Position numbers and translations under genes: made by a program
Shown here: piece by piece, positions 1-9,274 of the stretch
Layout of the letters: each line of letters opens with the position of its first letter
How positions within the stretch are numbered: the stretch's first letter is position 1
Notes under the pieces: model-generated
The model's database searches: none
What the model was told of the DNA's origin: nothing
The model's input: only the letters and a program-made list of their open reading frames with translations
Source: Parasaccharibacter apium
GTDB lineage: Bacteria > Pseudomonadota > Alphaproteobacteria > Acetobacterales > Acetobacteraceae
Assembly: GCF_002592045.1 (NCBI RefSeq)
Contig: NZ_MEJG01000002.1
Span: 62,001 to 126,000 of the forward strand
Length of the DNA: 64,000 nucleotides
Direction of reading: 5' to 3'

Positions 1-14
1 AGGTTAGCTACTTT

Positions 15-1517
15 ATGAGGAAGGATAAGAAAGCCCCGCGCCGTTGGCTCCAATGGCGGCGGGGGGATGCCAGCAAAGTGGGGCGATGGCATTGGCCGAT
101 CCGCTCCGCTGGGATTAACTTCGCCCTTGGCTATGGCGTGTTATTTCTTATCTCAGCCACGCTGTTCTTATCCTTCATCTGGTGGAGTAGTACCAACCTC
201 CTCACCCAGCATGTCCGTGCCTTTATAGAGACCGATGCGCAGGAGCTCACACAGCGATGGCACTATGGCGGCCCCCCTGCCCTCAGCAGTGCCATTACAG
301 ACCGCTTGGAACAAAATATTGATGATGATGCCCTCTATTTGCTCGTCGACCGCCGCGGGCGACGTTTAGCGGGCAATCTACCTGGCTGGCCCGTTGCCAT
401 CACAAAGATGGATCATTTTTACGAGCTTACCATCCGCCGTTATACCTTCTCCACCCCCGCGCAATTTAAAGCCTACCACCTCACCCACGGCTTTAAGCTC
501 ATTGTCGGGCATGACATCAGGGGCCGCGCCCTCCTCAGTACAGTCATCACCCGTACCCTCATTTGGTGTGCTGTGATGATTGCCCTCCTCGCTATTGGCG
601 GGGCTTTAGTGGTGCGCAATCTCTTCCGCCGTATTGTTGGCTCCATCGCCCGCACGGCCTCTGCTGTGGCGAGTGGGGACCTTAACCACCGCATCGCCCT
701 CACAGGCAGCGAGACGGACCTTGTTGCTGAGACGGTCAACACCATGCTGGACCGAATCAACCGGTTGATGGAAGGGGTCCGCCAAGTCTCCAACGCCATT
801 GCTCATGACCTCCGCACCCCCATCACCCGCGCCCGTAACCAACTTGAAGAAGCGCTCTTTTCTGCCTCCTCACCTGATGAGCTACGCCTAGCGGCGGACA
901 AAGCGATTGAAGACCTCGACCATATTACCGGTATCTTTGAAGCCCTCCTCCGCATTGCCCAAATTGAGGCCGGGGCCCGTCGCTCCGCCTTTACTATGGT
1001 GGACCTTAACCAACTCCTCACTAATATGGCGGAATTATATGAAGCCTCTGCTGAAGATGCAGGGTTAAGTCTCCATATGGATATCAGCCCACTGCCCCCT
1101 CTTTATGGGGATGAGCGTATGCTCCAACAGGCTTTGGCGAATCTGTTAGATAACGCGATTAAGTTTTCCCCCCCTCGTAGCCTACTCTCCCTCACAGCCC
1201 GCCCCGTTACAGCCATTACACCGCGTGGTCATACAGCGCACACCACCCCCACTGGGATAGAAATTAGTGTGCAAGACCAAGGGCCGGGGATGAATGAAGC
1301 TGATATTCTCCGTGCGCATGAACGCTTCTTCCGTGCCGAAAGTGCCCGCCATACGCCTGGCTCTGGCCTTGGGCTCTCCCTCGTCCAAGCGGTAACGAGC
1401 CTTCATCATGGCCGCCTTATCCTCACACGCACGAATCCGGGGTTGAAGGTCACACTCTTCCTCCCGCTTCTACAACAAGACGCGGACCACACCACAACAA
1501 CAGCGTCCCATGCATGA
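15..1517 (+). CDS. Sensor histidine kinase (HAMP, HisKA, HATPase)
   Basis: Inner-membrane sensor kinase of a two-component system, 500 residues. A basic N-terminus precedes a first membrane segment at about residues 34-57. A periplasmic sensor region follows, then a second membrane segment at about 180-200 and a HAMP linker to about 255. The H-box reads SNAIAHDLRTPITRAR with the phospho-accepting histidine at 264. The N-box (LLDNAIKF), G1 (DQGPGMNEAD) and G2 (GSGLGLSLV) motifs of the ATPase domain are all present. Its gene starts only 14 bases into the window, so the partner response regulator is probably just upstream and unseen. The signal sensed cannot be told from the sequence. The next genes on the same strand encode small exported proteins, and a functional link with them is only a guess. 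Confidence 0.93.
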   Translation: MRKDKKAPRRWLQWRRGDASKVGRWHWPIRSAGINFALGYGVLFLISATLFLSFIWWSSTNLLTQHVRAFIETDAQELTQRWHYGGPPALSSAITDRLEQNIDDDALYLLVDRRGRRLAGNLPGWPVAITKMDHFYELTIRRYTFSTPAQFKAYHLTHGFKLIVGHDIRGRALLSTVITRTLIWCAVMIALLAIGGALVVRNLFRRIVGSIARTASAVASGDLNHRIALTGSETDLVAETVNTMLDRINRLMEGVRQVSNAIAHDLRTPITRARNQLEEALFSASSPDELRLAADKAIEDLDHITGIFEALLRIAQIEAGARRSAFTMVDLNQLLTNMAELYEASAEDAGLSLHMDISPLPPLYGDERMLQQALANLLDNAIKFSPPRSLLSLTARPVTAITPRGHTAHTTPTGIEISVQDQGPGMNEADILRAHERFFRAESARHTPGSGLGLSLVQAVTSLHHGRLILTRTNPGLKVTLFLPLLQQDADHTTTTASHA

Positions 1518-1593
1518 ATACCCCGCTATGCCTTACGAAAGTTTCATACCTTACTCATCTTAAAAGTGTAGTTTCTATGATACCGTTGTACCC

Positions 1594-1938
1594 ATGCGCA
1601 CCATTTGCTCACTCACGGCTCTAATTCTTGTCATCCCGCTAACAATGCGGCCGAACATTGCGAGAGCCTCACTCTTATCGGATGGAGACTCATCTCCACC
1701 CCCTCAAGACCTTGTCATTACTAGTGATAGTCCAGCTTATTGCGCCCAACTCAGTGAGCATCTGGCTGAGAAAATACGCACCCCCCATAATGTCCCTGTT
1801 GGCGCCATGGATGATGCCCAACATTTGTTAGAAGAAGGCCGAGAACTCTGCCAACAAAATCACATTCGCGCAGGGATAGGCCGTTTGCGGCGCGCGCTTG
1901 TTCTCCTCAAAAATCAGGAAGAAGGACCTCGTCAATGA
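1594..1938 (+). CDS. Small exported protein of unknown function
   Basis: A 114-residue protein not recognised as a named family. The first 25 residues form a plausible Sec signal peptide (hydrophobic stretch ending in ARA|S). The mature part is mostly helical, with two cysteines (in YCAQL and ELCQQN) that could form a disulfide in the periplasm. Its end resembles a short tetratricopeptide-like helix pair (AGIGRLRRALVLL). The stop overlaps the start of the SIMPL-domain gene in an ATGA junction, so the two are almost certainly translated together and may act together in the periplasm. Confidence 0.7.
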   Translation: MRTICSLTALILVIPLTMRPNIARASLLSDGDSSPPPQDLVITSDSPAYCAQLSEHLAEKIRTPHNVPVGAMDDAQHLLEEGRELCQQNHIRAGIGRLRRALVLLKNQEEGPRQ

Positions 1939-2744
1939 GCCTACGTCACCCCCTTACCGCGTTGAGCCTAGCGACATTCGCCGCAGGGTCTTTGTTGGTA
2001 ACCCCCCTCTCCGTTGCTTCCGCCGCGCCTGAGGGGGAGGCCCTACTCCCCCCTCACCAAGCACCGCCACCGCCGCCTATGCCTCATCCTCGCGGTACGG
2101 AACTAAGCTTCACTGTCTCTGATGAAGCACAAGCAACGGCCGATACGCTCATTATTCATCTCTCTGCTAAGGCCGAAAATGCCACCCCCAGCAGTGCGCA
2201 GCAGCAGCTCAATCAACGCGTTAATGCGGCGATGAAGCTCCTTAATGCTCAATCCGCTATTAAAAGCACGGCCGATAATTATATGGTTGGGGAGGAATAC
2301 GGCCCCCATAACAAACATAGCTGGGTTGCCCAACAAAGCCTGACATTAAGCAGCCAAGACCGCGAGCAGCTCCTCGCTATGACAGAGAAGCTCCAACAGC
2401 TTGGTCTGAGCATTGAGAGCATGCAATGGACCCTCAACCCCCAACTGCGTGAAACGCTAGAGCAACAAGCCCGCCTTGGTGCGCTTAAAAAACTCCGCCA
2501 ACAGGCAGAGGATGATGCCGCTGCCCTTGGTCTCTCCTTAATCCGGCTAGAGCGCGTCCATATTGGGGGGCAAGGCCCCATAAATCCGCTTGAGCCTCGC
2601 TCCCCCATGCTCATGATGGCCGAGATACGCAGTGCCGCTACACCCCCTAGCAGCACGGCAGAGGTACAAACAATCCGTGTTACCATCCATGCTCAAGCCC
2701 TATTGGCTGATAAGCTAGAGAAAAACACCCCTCCTACTCCCTAA
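1935..2744 (+). CDS. SIMPL (DUF541) domain periplasmic protein
   Basis: A 269-residue exported protein. A signal peptide covers about residues 1-30 (ending ASAAP). A proline-rich stretch (APPPPPMPHPR) follows, then a SIMPL/DUF541 domain from about residue 55 to the end. The domain pattern is recognisable: a first strand with SFTVSDEAQATADTLIIHLSA, a QQQLNQRVNAAMK helix, then paired strands with YMVGEEYGP and LTLSSQDREQLL. SIMPL proteins occur in the periplasm or outer membrane of many bacteria, and their molecular role is poorly defined. It overlaps the small exported protein upstream by four bases. A GC-rich hairpin lies between it and the convergent protease gene. Confidence 0.8.
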   Translation: MSLRHPLTALSLATFAAGSLLVTPLSVASAAPEGEALLPPHQAPPPPPMPHPRGTELSFTVSDEAQATADTLIIHLSAKAENATPSSAQQQLNQRVNAAMKLLNAQSAIKSTADNYMVGEEYGPHNKHSWVAQQSLTLSSQDREQLLAMTEKLQQLGLSIESMQWTLNPQLRETLEQQARLGALKKLRQQAEDDAAALGLSLIRLERVHIGGQGPINPLEPRSPMLMMAEIRSAATPPSSTAEVQTIRVTIHAQALLADKLEKNTPPTP

Positions 2745-2751
2745 GAATAAA

Positions 2752-2775
2752 GGGGGGCCATATAGACGCGCCCCC
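2752..2775. terminator. Hairpin between convergent genes
   Basis: A GGGGGC/GCCCCC stem with an 11-base loop sits between the SIMPL gene and the convergent protease gene. Read on the minus strand it is followed by TTTATTCTT, and on the plus strand by GTTTAAAAAT. It may serve both directions, but the U-tract is weak. Confidence 0.45.
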
Positions 2776-2777
2776 GT

Positions 2778-4052
2778 TTAAAAATCCGCTATAGGGCGTT
2801 TGCCGAGCGTTACAGGGAGGGTCATCTCTTTCCCCTCCCGGCGGATGGTAAAGTTAAAGACGGTTCCCGGATGTGCCGCTGCGACACTGCGTAATACTGT
2901 CCGTGCATCATGCACAGGCACATCACCAATAGCGAGGATGGCGTCTTTTTTCCGCAAACCGCCCTGCCAAGCCGCCCCGTGTGGGTCCACATCCTCCACC
3001 CACATAGGCGCGCTTGCGTCATTCAATGTGACCCCAAGCCAGCCATGCTCCACATGACCAGTCTTACGAATCGATTCCACAACCGGGGCTACAATCTCTG
3101 AGGGGATGCCAAAGCCAATCCCCACCGAGCCATCACTGGGCGAGGCGATCGCGGCATTCATCGCCACAACCTGCCCTTGAAGGTTAAAGGCTGGTCCGCC
3201 GGAATTACCGGGGTTAATAGGGGCATCAAGCTGCATGAAGTCATCCAGCGCACCACTGCCTAAATCCCGCCCTACAGCAGAGACAATCCCCGCCGTAACG
3301 GAGGAGCCAAAACCAAAAGGATTACCAGCAACCAAAATCCAATCGCCAATCTCTACCTGCCGGCTATCCCCCCATGTCACAGAGGGGAGCGGGGTCGGGC
3401 TATCAACCTTAATAACGGCAATATCAGTCATGGGGTCCTCCCCCAAACTCCGCGCTTTAAGCGACCGCCCATCAGAGAGCGAAACCATAATCCGCGAGGC
3501 ATGGCCTATCACATGCCGGTTCGTCACGATAATGCCCGAAGCATCCACGACAAAGCCGGACCCTGCGCCGGTTAAATCATCATCAGCAGGCCGAACAACA
3601 TGATGTTTCTGTCCCCGATGCCGCCGATGAGGGGCAGGGATTGGTGCCATTTTACGCGCTGGTGTTTGTTGAGGAGAGGTTGAGGCAGCCCCGTCCTCAT
3701 CGTCATTCACCGGCCCATGAGAGATAGAAATATTCACAACAGCCGGAATCACCTGGTGCACCAACGGGGCAAAACTAGGCAAACTCAAGGCTTCCCGCAC
3801 AGCTACAGGGTCACGCTGAGTGCCCCCTGCCGTAGGAGACGACGCCGGCACAGCTGCTGAAGGCAACACCAAAGGGGACGATACCGGCACAGGGGGGTGA
3901 TGCACAGCTTGATAAAAACGCGTATTACGGATGGGTGTAGGGACCTTCTCCCCACCAGGGACCCACCATAGGCATATGCCCATCGCCGCCACACTCCCAA
4001 CAGCCGCTGGGACTAAAACAGACCAGACCACATGCCTTATTACCGGCTGCAT
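2778..4052 (-). CDS. Membrane-anchored HtrA/Deg-type serine protease
   Basis: Trypsin-like protease of the HtrA family, 424 residues from the chosen ATG. That start has GAGG five bases upstream; an ATG 30 bases earlier has no ribosome-binding site. The N-terminus has one uncleaved-looking membrane segment at about residues 7-30. A long low-complexity linker rich in Pro, Ser and basic residues (PAPHRRHRGQKHH) follows. The catalytic triad is visible as His180 (VTNRHVIG), Asp210 (MTDIAVIK) and Ser284 (NPGNSGGP). One C-terminal PDZ domain begins at HGWLGVTLND. A single PDZ domain with a membrane anchor is a DegS-like architecture, whereas DegP and DegQ have two. The expected role is periplasmic protein quality control or regulated cleavage. 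Confidence 0.88.
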   Translation of the reverse strand: MQPVIRHVVWSVLVPAAVGSVAAMGICLWWVPGGEKVPTPIRNTRFYQAVHHPPVPVSSPLVLPSAAVPASSPTAGGTQRDPVAVREALSLPSFAPLVHQVIPAVVNISISHGPVNDDEDGAASTSPQQTPARKMAPIPAPHRRHRGQKHHVVRPADDDLTGAGSGFVVDASGIIVTNRHVIGHASRIMVSLSDGRSLKARSLGEDPMTDIAVIKVDSPTPLPSVTWGDSRQVEIGDWILVAGNPFGFGSSVTAGIVSAVGRDLGSGALDDFMQLDAPINPGNSGGPAFNLQGQVVAMNAAIASPSDGSVGIGFGIPSEIVAPVVESIRKTGHVEHGWLGVTLNDASAPMWVEDVDPHGAAWQGGLRKKDAILAIGDVPVHDARTVLRSVAAAHPGTVFNFTIRREGKEMTLPVTLGKRPIADF

Positions 4053-4160
4053 GAATACCTCATTCCCTTCCATAACAGCCATAACGCGGCCAAACGACTC
4101 CCTATACCCCCTATCACACTCCCTCACACAATCCTACAGGCAGCCCCTTTATACCGCCTC

Positions 4161-6665
4161 TTAGGACGTCTCATCAGCGGGGTTTTCTGGCCAATGATGT
4201 TTAGGATACCGCCCACGCATATCCCGCCGCATATCCAACCAACCCGCCTTCCAAAACTGCGCTAAATCCGCTGTAACAGCCTGCGGACGCCCTGCCGGGG
4301 AGAGCAAGGTCGCTTGTAAGGGCACCTTACCACCTGCCAATTTTGGCAGCGACATTATCCCGTAAAAATCCTGCGCACGCGCCGCAAGAGAGGGGATGAC
4401 CGTTGTATAATCAATCCGCCTACGTCCCCCCTTTAATGCCACATGAGTAGGAAGCTGGCGCGCAAGCTCTTGTTGGTCCTCATAAGATAATAAGCTCGTC
4501 AGAATAGCCGTCATATCCAACTCTTTAAGCTGAGCGAGGCGATCCATCCCCGCAAGCCACGGCTCCAGCCATTCCATAGACTGCACTAACGCATCATCAC
4601 TTATATCCGGCAAATGAGGCGCGTAATGCGTCCGCGCAAGGGCGACGCGCGCTTGCATCTGCCGCGCTGTATCGGACCATTCCACATAACGAGGAAGGTC
4701 TGCCTGCACTTTGGCAAGCAAGGCCGTGGTAATATCCTCTGGCAATGGGGGTACATTTTTATCCCTTAGGATAAGAGCCCCCAACCGTACTCTCTGACGT
4801 ACAATTACCTTGCCCGAAGTACCATCAAGAGCAGGCTCCCGCTGCTCCTGCATACAGGCTTTAACGGAATCAGGTAGCTCATCCATTGTCACGGGGGCAG
4901 CAAGGGTCATGCTCGTACCCTTACCACTATGAAAGGCCGCCCCTGCTAAAAGCTCCTCCTTCACTAAAGGGTCCGCCGCATTGAGCCGCGCACTCCCACC
5001 CCCTGCAAGGCGATAACGTCCTTCCGCATGGGTCCGCTGTGCGAGACGATCAGGGAAACCCGCCGCGATCAAACGCCCCACGCCATAGCCCTGCATACCT
5101 GCCGTCACATATTCTGCTAATTGGCGACGGCCGCCCTTTTGCCCACCACGCTGCCAAAAACGCTCCGCCGCTTGTTGGAGCCTACGCATCACAGGGCGCG
5201 GCACACGCCCATCATCATGGGTAAAGAGCCTCAAACGCAGCCGAATATCTGCCGAGAGGGCCTCCCCCATACCCTCGCGCCCTCTCAAGGGGTCACGTTC
5301 CTCCAACAAAGCAGCTAAACACGCTGCTACTGCTTGCTCCTCCACCGTACGCGCAGCGCACAGCAAGGCAGCTAAACGAGGATGCGTGCCAAAATTAATC
5401 ATCCTCTGCCCAAGAGGGGTTAACACTCCCTCTTTATCCAACGCCCCTAACTCATGTAGCAGTGCTTGTGCCGCTGCAAGGCCACCAGCAGGGGCAGGAT
5501 CGAGCAAAGGTAGAGCCTTTGGCTCTGTCCCCATCGCTTGCTGCCATGCCGCTGTCAGGAGGGCAAAATCACATAAATCAGCCTCTAAAATGGCGGGGAT
5601 GTCCTGCACAATCAAACTGCGCTGCGTCATCTCCGACCATAAACGAATAGCCACACCGGGGGCTTGCCGCCCTGCGCGCCCTGCCCGTTGCTCCGCCGTA
5701 GCGCGGGAGATGCGGCGTGTGTGCAACCGCGGTAAGCCCGTACTGGCATCACGCTGTGGCAAACGCCGCCACCCACCATCTACCACCACACGCACCCCCG
5801 GTACGGTAACAGAAGTTTCTGCAATGGAGGTCGCCAATACAATCCGCCGTCCTGAGGTGGGATCTAACGCACGGGCTTGGTCCTCAACCGATTGTTCCCC
5901 ATACAGGGGATAAAGTGGAGCTTGCTCGCCCAAAAGACGCTGCAAAAAAGCCTCTGTGCGGCGTATCTCCCCGATACCGGGTAAGAAAGCTAGAATAGAG
6001 CCCTCTTCCTCCTGCCATGCTTGCGCCACAGCGTGCGCGCATGCCTCTGGTAAATCCCGCAGATGGCCTATATCCCGCCTATGGCGAATTTCTACAGGGT
6101 AGTGCCGCCCATCACTCTCAAGCAATGGAGCCTGCAAAGCCGTTGTAAAAAGGCTAGCCTCTAAGGTGGCAGACATCGCTATGAGGCGTAAATCCGGCCG
6201 AAAGTTCTGCTGCACATCACGGCAGAATCCTAAAGCCGTATCTCCATCGAGGGAACGCTCATGCACCTCATCGAAAATAACAGCAGCCACGCCCTCCAAA
6301 AGCGGGTCTGCCACAAGACGGCGGACCAATAGCCCTTCTGTTACAACCTCAATACGCGTTTGGGCAGAAACCGCACTCTCCAGCCGGGTACGATACCCAA
6401 TCACCCCACCGGGGACCTCCCCTCGCAAAGCGGCCATACGCTGCGCTGCAGCCCGCACCGCTACACGCCGTGGCTCGACCAACAAAATGCGGCCTGCCCC
6501 CAACCATGCCGGGGCACGCTCTAACAAAAAGGGAGGGACGGTTGTCGTCTTACCCGCACCCGGTGGAGCTACGAGAACGAGATTCGGCCCCGCGAGCAAG
6601 GCCTCATGCAGCGCGGGCAAAATCTCTGTTACCGGTAAAGGCTCTGACATCACACCACGCTGCAT
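4161..6665 (-). CDS. hrpB: ATP-dependent helicase HrpB
   Basis: DEAH-box helicase of the HrpB type, 834 residues, close to the family's usual size. Visible motifs are Walker A (APPGAGKTT), motif II (DEVHERS), motif III (SATLE) and motif VI (QRAGRAGR). The HrpB-specific C-terminal region ends in a segment containing PKHHWPENP. These proteins act on RNA or RNA-protein substrates, but the precise substrate of HrpB is not settled. The gene follows apt by 14 bases and is probably cotranscribed with it. Two ATGs lie near the start, at residues 1 and 6; neither has a strong ribosome-binding site. Confidence 0.93.
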   Translation of the reverse strand: MQRGVMSEPLPVTEILPALHEALLAGPNLVLVAPPGAGKTTTVPPFLLERAPAWLGAGRILLVEPRRVAVRAAAQRMAALRGEVPGGVIGYRTRLESAVSAQTRIEVVTEGLLVRRLVADPLLEGVAAVIFDEVHERSLDGDTALGFCRDVQQNFRPDLRLIAMSATLEASLFTTALQAPLLESDGRHYPVEIRHRRDIGHLRDLPEACAHAVAQAWQEEEGSILAFLPGIGEIRRTEAFLQRLLGEQAPLYPLYGEQSVEDQARALDPTSGRRIVLATSIAETSVTVPGVRVVVDGGWRRLPQRDASTGLPRLHTRRISRATAEQRAGRAGRQAPGVAIRLWSEMTQRSLIVQDIPAILEADLCDFALLTAAWQQAMGTEPKALPLLDPAPAGGLAAAQALLHELGALDKEGVLTPLGQRMINFGTHPRLAALLCAARTVEEQAVAACLAALLEERDPLRGREGMGEALSADIRLRLRLFTHDDGRVPRPVMRRLQQAAERFWQRGGQKGGRRQLAEYVTAGMQGYGVGRLIAAGFPDRLAQRTHAEGRYRLAGGGSARLNAADPLVKEELLAGAAFHSGKGTSMTLAAPVTMDELPDSVKACMQEQREPALDGTSGKVIVRQRVRLGALILRDKNVPPLPEDITTALLAKVQADLPRYVEWSDTARQMQARVALARTHYAPHLPDISDDALVQSMEWLEPWLAGMDRLAQLKELDMTAILTSLLSYEDQQELARQLPTHVALKGGRRRIDYTTVIPSLAARAQDFYGIMSLPKLAGGKVPLQATLLSPAGRPQAVTADLAQFWKAGWLDMRRDMRGRYPKHHWPENPADETS

Positions 6666-6679
6666 ACGGGAGATAACGC

Positions 6680-7219
6680 TTAATCCTCGTAGGTCAGCAG
6701 GGACGTCACCGGCACGTCAATCTTCTTCCGCCCCCCAAGAGCTAAAAGCTCTATCATGACTGATGCCCCCACAACCTCCGCCCCGGCCTTGCGTAAAAGG
6801 TCGATCGAGGCAGCAAGTGTTCCACCTGTTGCAAGGAGGTCATCTAACACGACAACACGTTGACCGGGTGTGACCGCATCGGCCTGAATATGCAGCTCAT
6901 CCTCGCCATATTCGAGGCTATATTTATGAGAGATTGTCTTACCCGGTAGCTTGCCCGGTTTGCGCAGCATCGTAAAGCCACATCCAAGCCGCGTTGCGAG
7001 CGGGGCAGCGGTAAGGAAGCCGCGGCTCTCAATCCCTGCCAAAAGGTCCGGCTGAAAGCGAGAGACAGCCTGCGCTAGCCGCCCTGTCGCCACCTGCCAT
7101 GCTTCTGGATTCCGAATCAAGGTCGAAATATCGTAGAAAAGAATCCCTGGCTTAGGGAAATCTGGAACCTCGCGGATATAGCGTTTCAGCTCCAATGGGG
7201 CAGGGTCTTTAAAGGACAT
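6680..7219 (-). CDS. apt: Adenine phosphoribosyltransferase
   Basis: Purine salvage enzyme converting adenine and PRPP to AMP in the cytoplasm. The 179 residues match the normal Apt length. The PRPP-binding loop is clear ([16 protein letters not shown]), and the N-terminal region ([18 protein letters not shown]) is characteristic of Apt. A good ribosome-binding site (GAGGGAAG) precedes the ATG. hrpB follows 14 bases downstream on the same strand, which suggests a two-gene transcript. Confidence 0.95.
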   Translation of the reverse strand: MSFKDPAPLELKRYIREVPDFPKPGILFYDISTLIRNPEAWQVATGRLAQAVSRFQPDLLAGIESRGFLTAAPLATRLGCGFTMLRKPGKLPGKTISHKYSLEYGEDELHIQADAVTPGQRVVVLDDLLATGGTLAASIDLLRKAGAEVVGASVMIELLALGGRKKIDVPVTSLLTYED

Positions 7220-7245
7220 GAGCGCACTTCCCTCATAAATAGGGT

Positions 7246-7275
7246 CAGAATAAACAAAGGCCCCTTATAGGCCCT
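7246..7275 (-). terminator. Probable terminator after the MFS exporter gene
   Basis: On the minus strand an AGGGCC/GGCCTT stem with one G-U pair and a seven-base loop is followed by TTTGTTTATT. It lies downstream of the MFS gene and upstream of apt, so it would separate the two transcripts. Confidence 0.45.
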
Positions 7276-7316
7276 TCTCTTAGCGAGGGGGAAGGGGCAT
7301 ATGCCGCCCCATCCCA

Positions 7317-8579
7317 TTAAGGAGCAAAACGAGCTGATAACAGCATGAAGATATAAGCCACAAACAGCATAATCCCCATGGGAATAGCCGTACCTACAGG
7401 CAACCAAGAGACCATCACACTCGCTGCAATCCCAAAGAGATATTGCCCTGTCCCAGCCAAAGCTGTGGCAACACCCGCATTACGGCCCTGCGTCAATAAA
7501 GCCCCGGCCATAGCATTCGGCCCGATGCAACCGCCGGAGCCTAAAGCACACACCATCGCCCCAAATAATGGCCATAAATAAAGATGTTTAAGATGCCCCG
7601 CTGCGTCCACATCTATCGCAGACCACACAGCAATCGCTAACAAAATCACCGACCCTATCATGCTGATGCTCAAGCCAGCTTTTAACAGGGTCCGGCTATG
7701 ATAATAATTCAACAACCACGCATTAATCTGCGATGAGGCAATCATACATAACGCCATCACCCCAAAGAGCATCCCATATTGGAAGGGCGTGAAGGCATAC
7801 ACGCTCTCAAATAAGAAAGGGGCGGCAGTAAGATACGTGAAGATAACAAAGCCCTGTATCATCCAAATCAGAGCATTGAAGCGATAATTCCTATCCTGCA
7901 AGGTTTGCCCGTAGCGGACAATAACAGGCCATAACCTGATAGGGTGACGGTCCTCCCCGGCCAATGTTTCTGGCAGAAAGAGAAAAACAATCACTAACCC
8001 CACAACCCCATATAATGATGTCGCCCAGAAAATATCGCGCCAGCTAATAAATTGTAGTGCAAAGCCACCAAGAGCGGGGGCCAAAATCGGCACCACACCT
8101 TGGATGAGAATCAACCGAGACATCAACTTCGCCGTGGCATCACCAATGGTCAGGTCGCGGACGCAGGCATTGGGCACCACGAGGCTTGCCGCCCCCATCA
8201 AGGCCGCAAAAGCACGAAAGAAGCACAACATCGGCATAGAGGTTGCAAGCGCGCAACCCGCAGCGGCTATGGCATAAAATAACGTCCCCACTAAAAGCGG
8301 ACGACGCCGGCCAAAACGGTCTGTTATCGGCCCTACGAGAATCTGCCCAATCGCTAAGCCCGCCACCCAGGCAGCCATGGTCAAGCTCCCCGTCCCAGCA
8401 GCAGAGCCTAACTGACGCTCCATCTCTGGCAAAGCGGGCAAATAAATATCAGTCGAGACAGGGCCTACAGCGGTGAGTGTCCCTAATATTAAAGGCACCC
8501 ACATGGGCAAATGCCCACCTCTTACCAAGGGCTTTGTAAGCACGGCTTGCTTAAAAACACTGCGTTGTGACATCGCCAT
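7317..8579 (-). CDS. MFS multidrug transporter, Bcr/CflA type
   Basis: Inner-membrane drug:proton antiporter of the Bcr/CflA branch of the major facilitator superfamily, 420 residues with about twelve hydrophobic segments. Diagnostic stretches are STDIYLPALPEME in the first helix, the loop motif GPITDRFGRRRPLL and the antiporter-like helix with LILIQGVVPILAPALGG. The gene begins six bases after the end of the TVP38-type gene, so the two probably share a transcript. Its substrates cannot be predicted; export of chloramphenicol-like drugs, sulfonamides or cysteine is known for family members. Confidence 0.9.
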   Translation of the reverse strand: MAMSQRSVFKQAVLTKPLVRGGHLPMWVPLILGTLTAVGPVSTDIYLPALPEMERQLGSAAGTGSLTMAAWVAGLAIGQILVGPITDRFGRRRPLLVGTLFYAIAAAGCALATSMPMLCFFRAFAALMGAASLVVPNACVRDLTIGDATAKLMSRLILIQGVVPILAPALGGFALQFISWRDIFWATSLYGVVGLVIVFLFLPETLAGEDRHPIRLWPVIVRYGQTLQDRNYRFNALIWMIQGFVIFTYLTAAPFLFESVYAFTPFQYGMLFGVMALCMIASSQINAWLLNYYHSRTLLKAGLSISMIGSVILLAIAVWSAIDVDAAGHLKHLYLWPLFGAMVCALGSGGCIGPNAMAGALLTQGRNAGVATALAGTGQYLFGIAASVMVSWLPVGTAIPMGIMLFVAYIFMLLSARFAP

Positions 8580-8585
8580 AATGCG

Positions 8586-9212
8586 TTATTCTGCCTTCTG
8601 TCTATCCTGATGGAAGCCGCGTAACACCCAGCCTGCTAATCCAGCAGAGGATAGTGCCAAGATTATCGCCATAATCAAGGCCCCCCCGTGTCCTATTTCT
8701 ACACCACGCCCAGCGAGGAGAAAAACAAGATTTTGTGACACCCCACCAAGCATTGTCGCTAGCACAAACCGCCCAACAGCAAGCCTCATCATCCCTGATG
8801 AGACCGAGACCAGCAAAGCCGACCCCACTGGCAATAGACGTGCGCATAATACCGCACGAAAAGGAGCTGCCACCCCCGCTTTAATAAACCACGGCATAGC
8901 GGCTTTGTTTACAGGGTGCCATCGCTGCCAAAGCCAGCCCCCGCTATAGCCCAAAAACGCCCCGCCCCCATAAGCGAGGCTCGCCTCTACCAAGCCGAGC
9001 TTAACACCAAGACTCGCCCCAAGAACAAAACAAAGCACCTGACGGGGGAAACCCAACGCACAATACGCTATTGTCGCCGGTAAAAGCCACGCTACCGCAT
9101 AGGGCCGCCCCGCCCAACTCTGCAAGACGCACACACCTCGTTGAATGAAAGGCACATGCCATAACAGCAATGGCCCAACTAATAAAAAGAGGGCAAAACC
9201 CATCACCGGCAT
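8586..9212 (-). CDS. TVP38/TMEM64 (VTT-domain) membrane protein
   Basis: A polytopic inner-membrane protein of 208 residues from the chosen ATG, with about five hydrophobic segments. The central region (FPRQVLCFVLGASLG ... CARLLPVGS) has the pattern of the VTT/DedA-like superfamily, whose members are linked to lipid scrambling or membrane homeostasis. I chose the ATG preceded by AGAAGG. A GTG 117 bases further upstream would make the protein overlap the Nudix gene by 55 bases and add a charged extension before the first membrane segment. The MFS exporter follows after six bases. The physiological role is unknown. Confidence 0.75.
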   Translation of the reverse strand: MPVMGFALFLLVGPLLLWHVPFIQRGVCVLQSWAGRPYAVAWLLPATIAYCALGFPRQVLCFVLGASLGVKLGLVEASLAYGGGAFLGYSGGWLWQRWHPVNKAAMPWFIKAGVAAPFRAVLCARLLPVGSALLVSVSSGMMRLAVGRFVLATMLGGVSQNLVFLLAGRGVEIGHGGALIMAIILALSSAGLAGWVLRGFHQDRQKAE

Positions 9213-9274
9213 GAGAGACCTTCTACGGGAAGGACGCTGCCCCTCATGCTCCTGCGGTATATAGCGTTGGCCTA

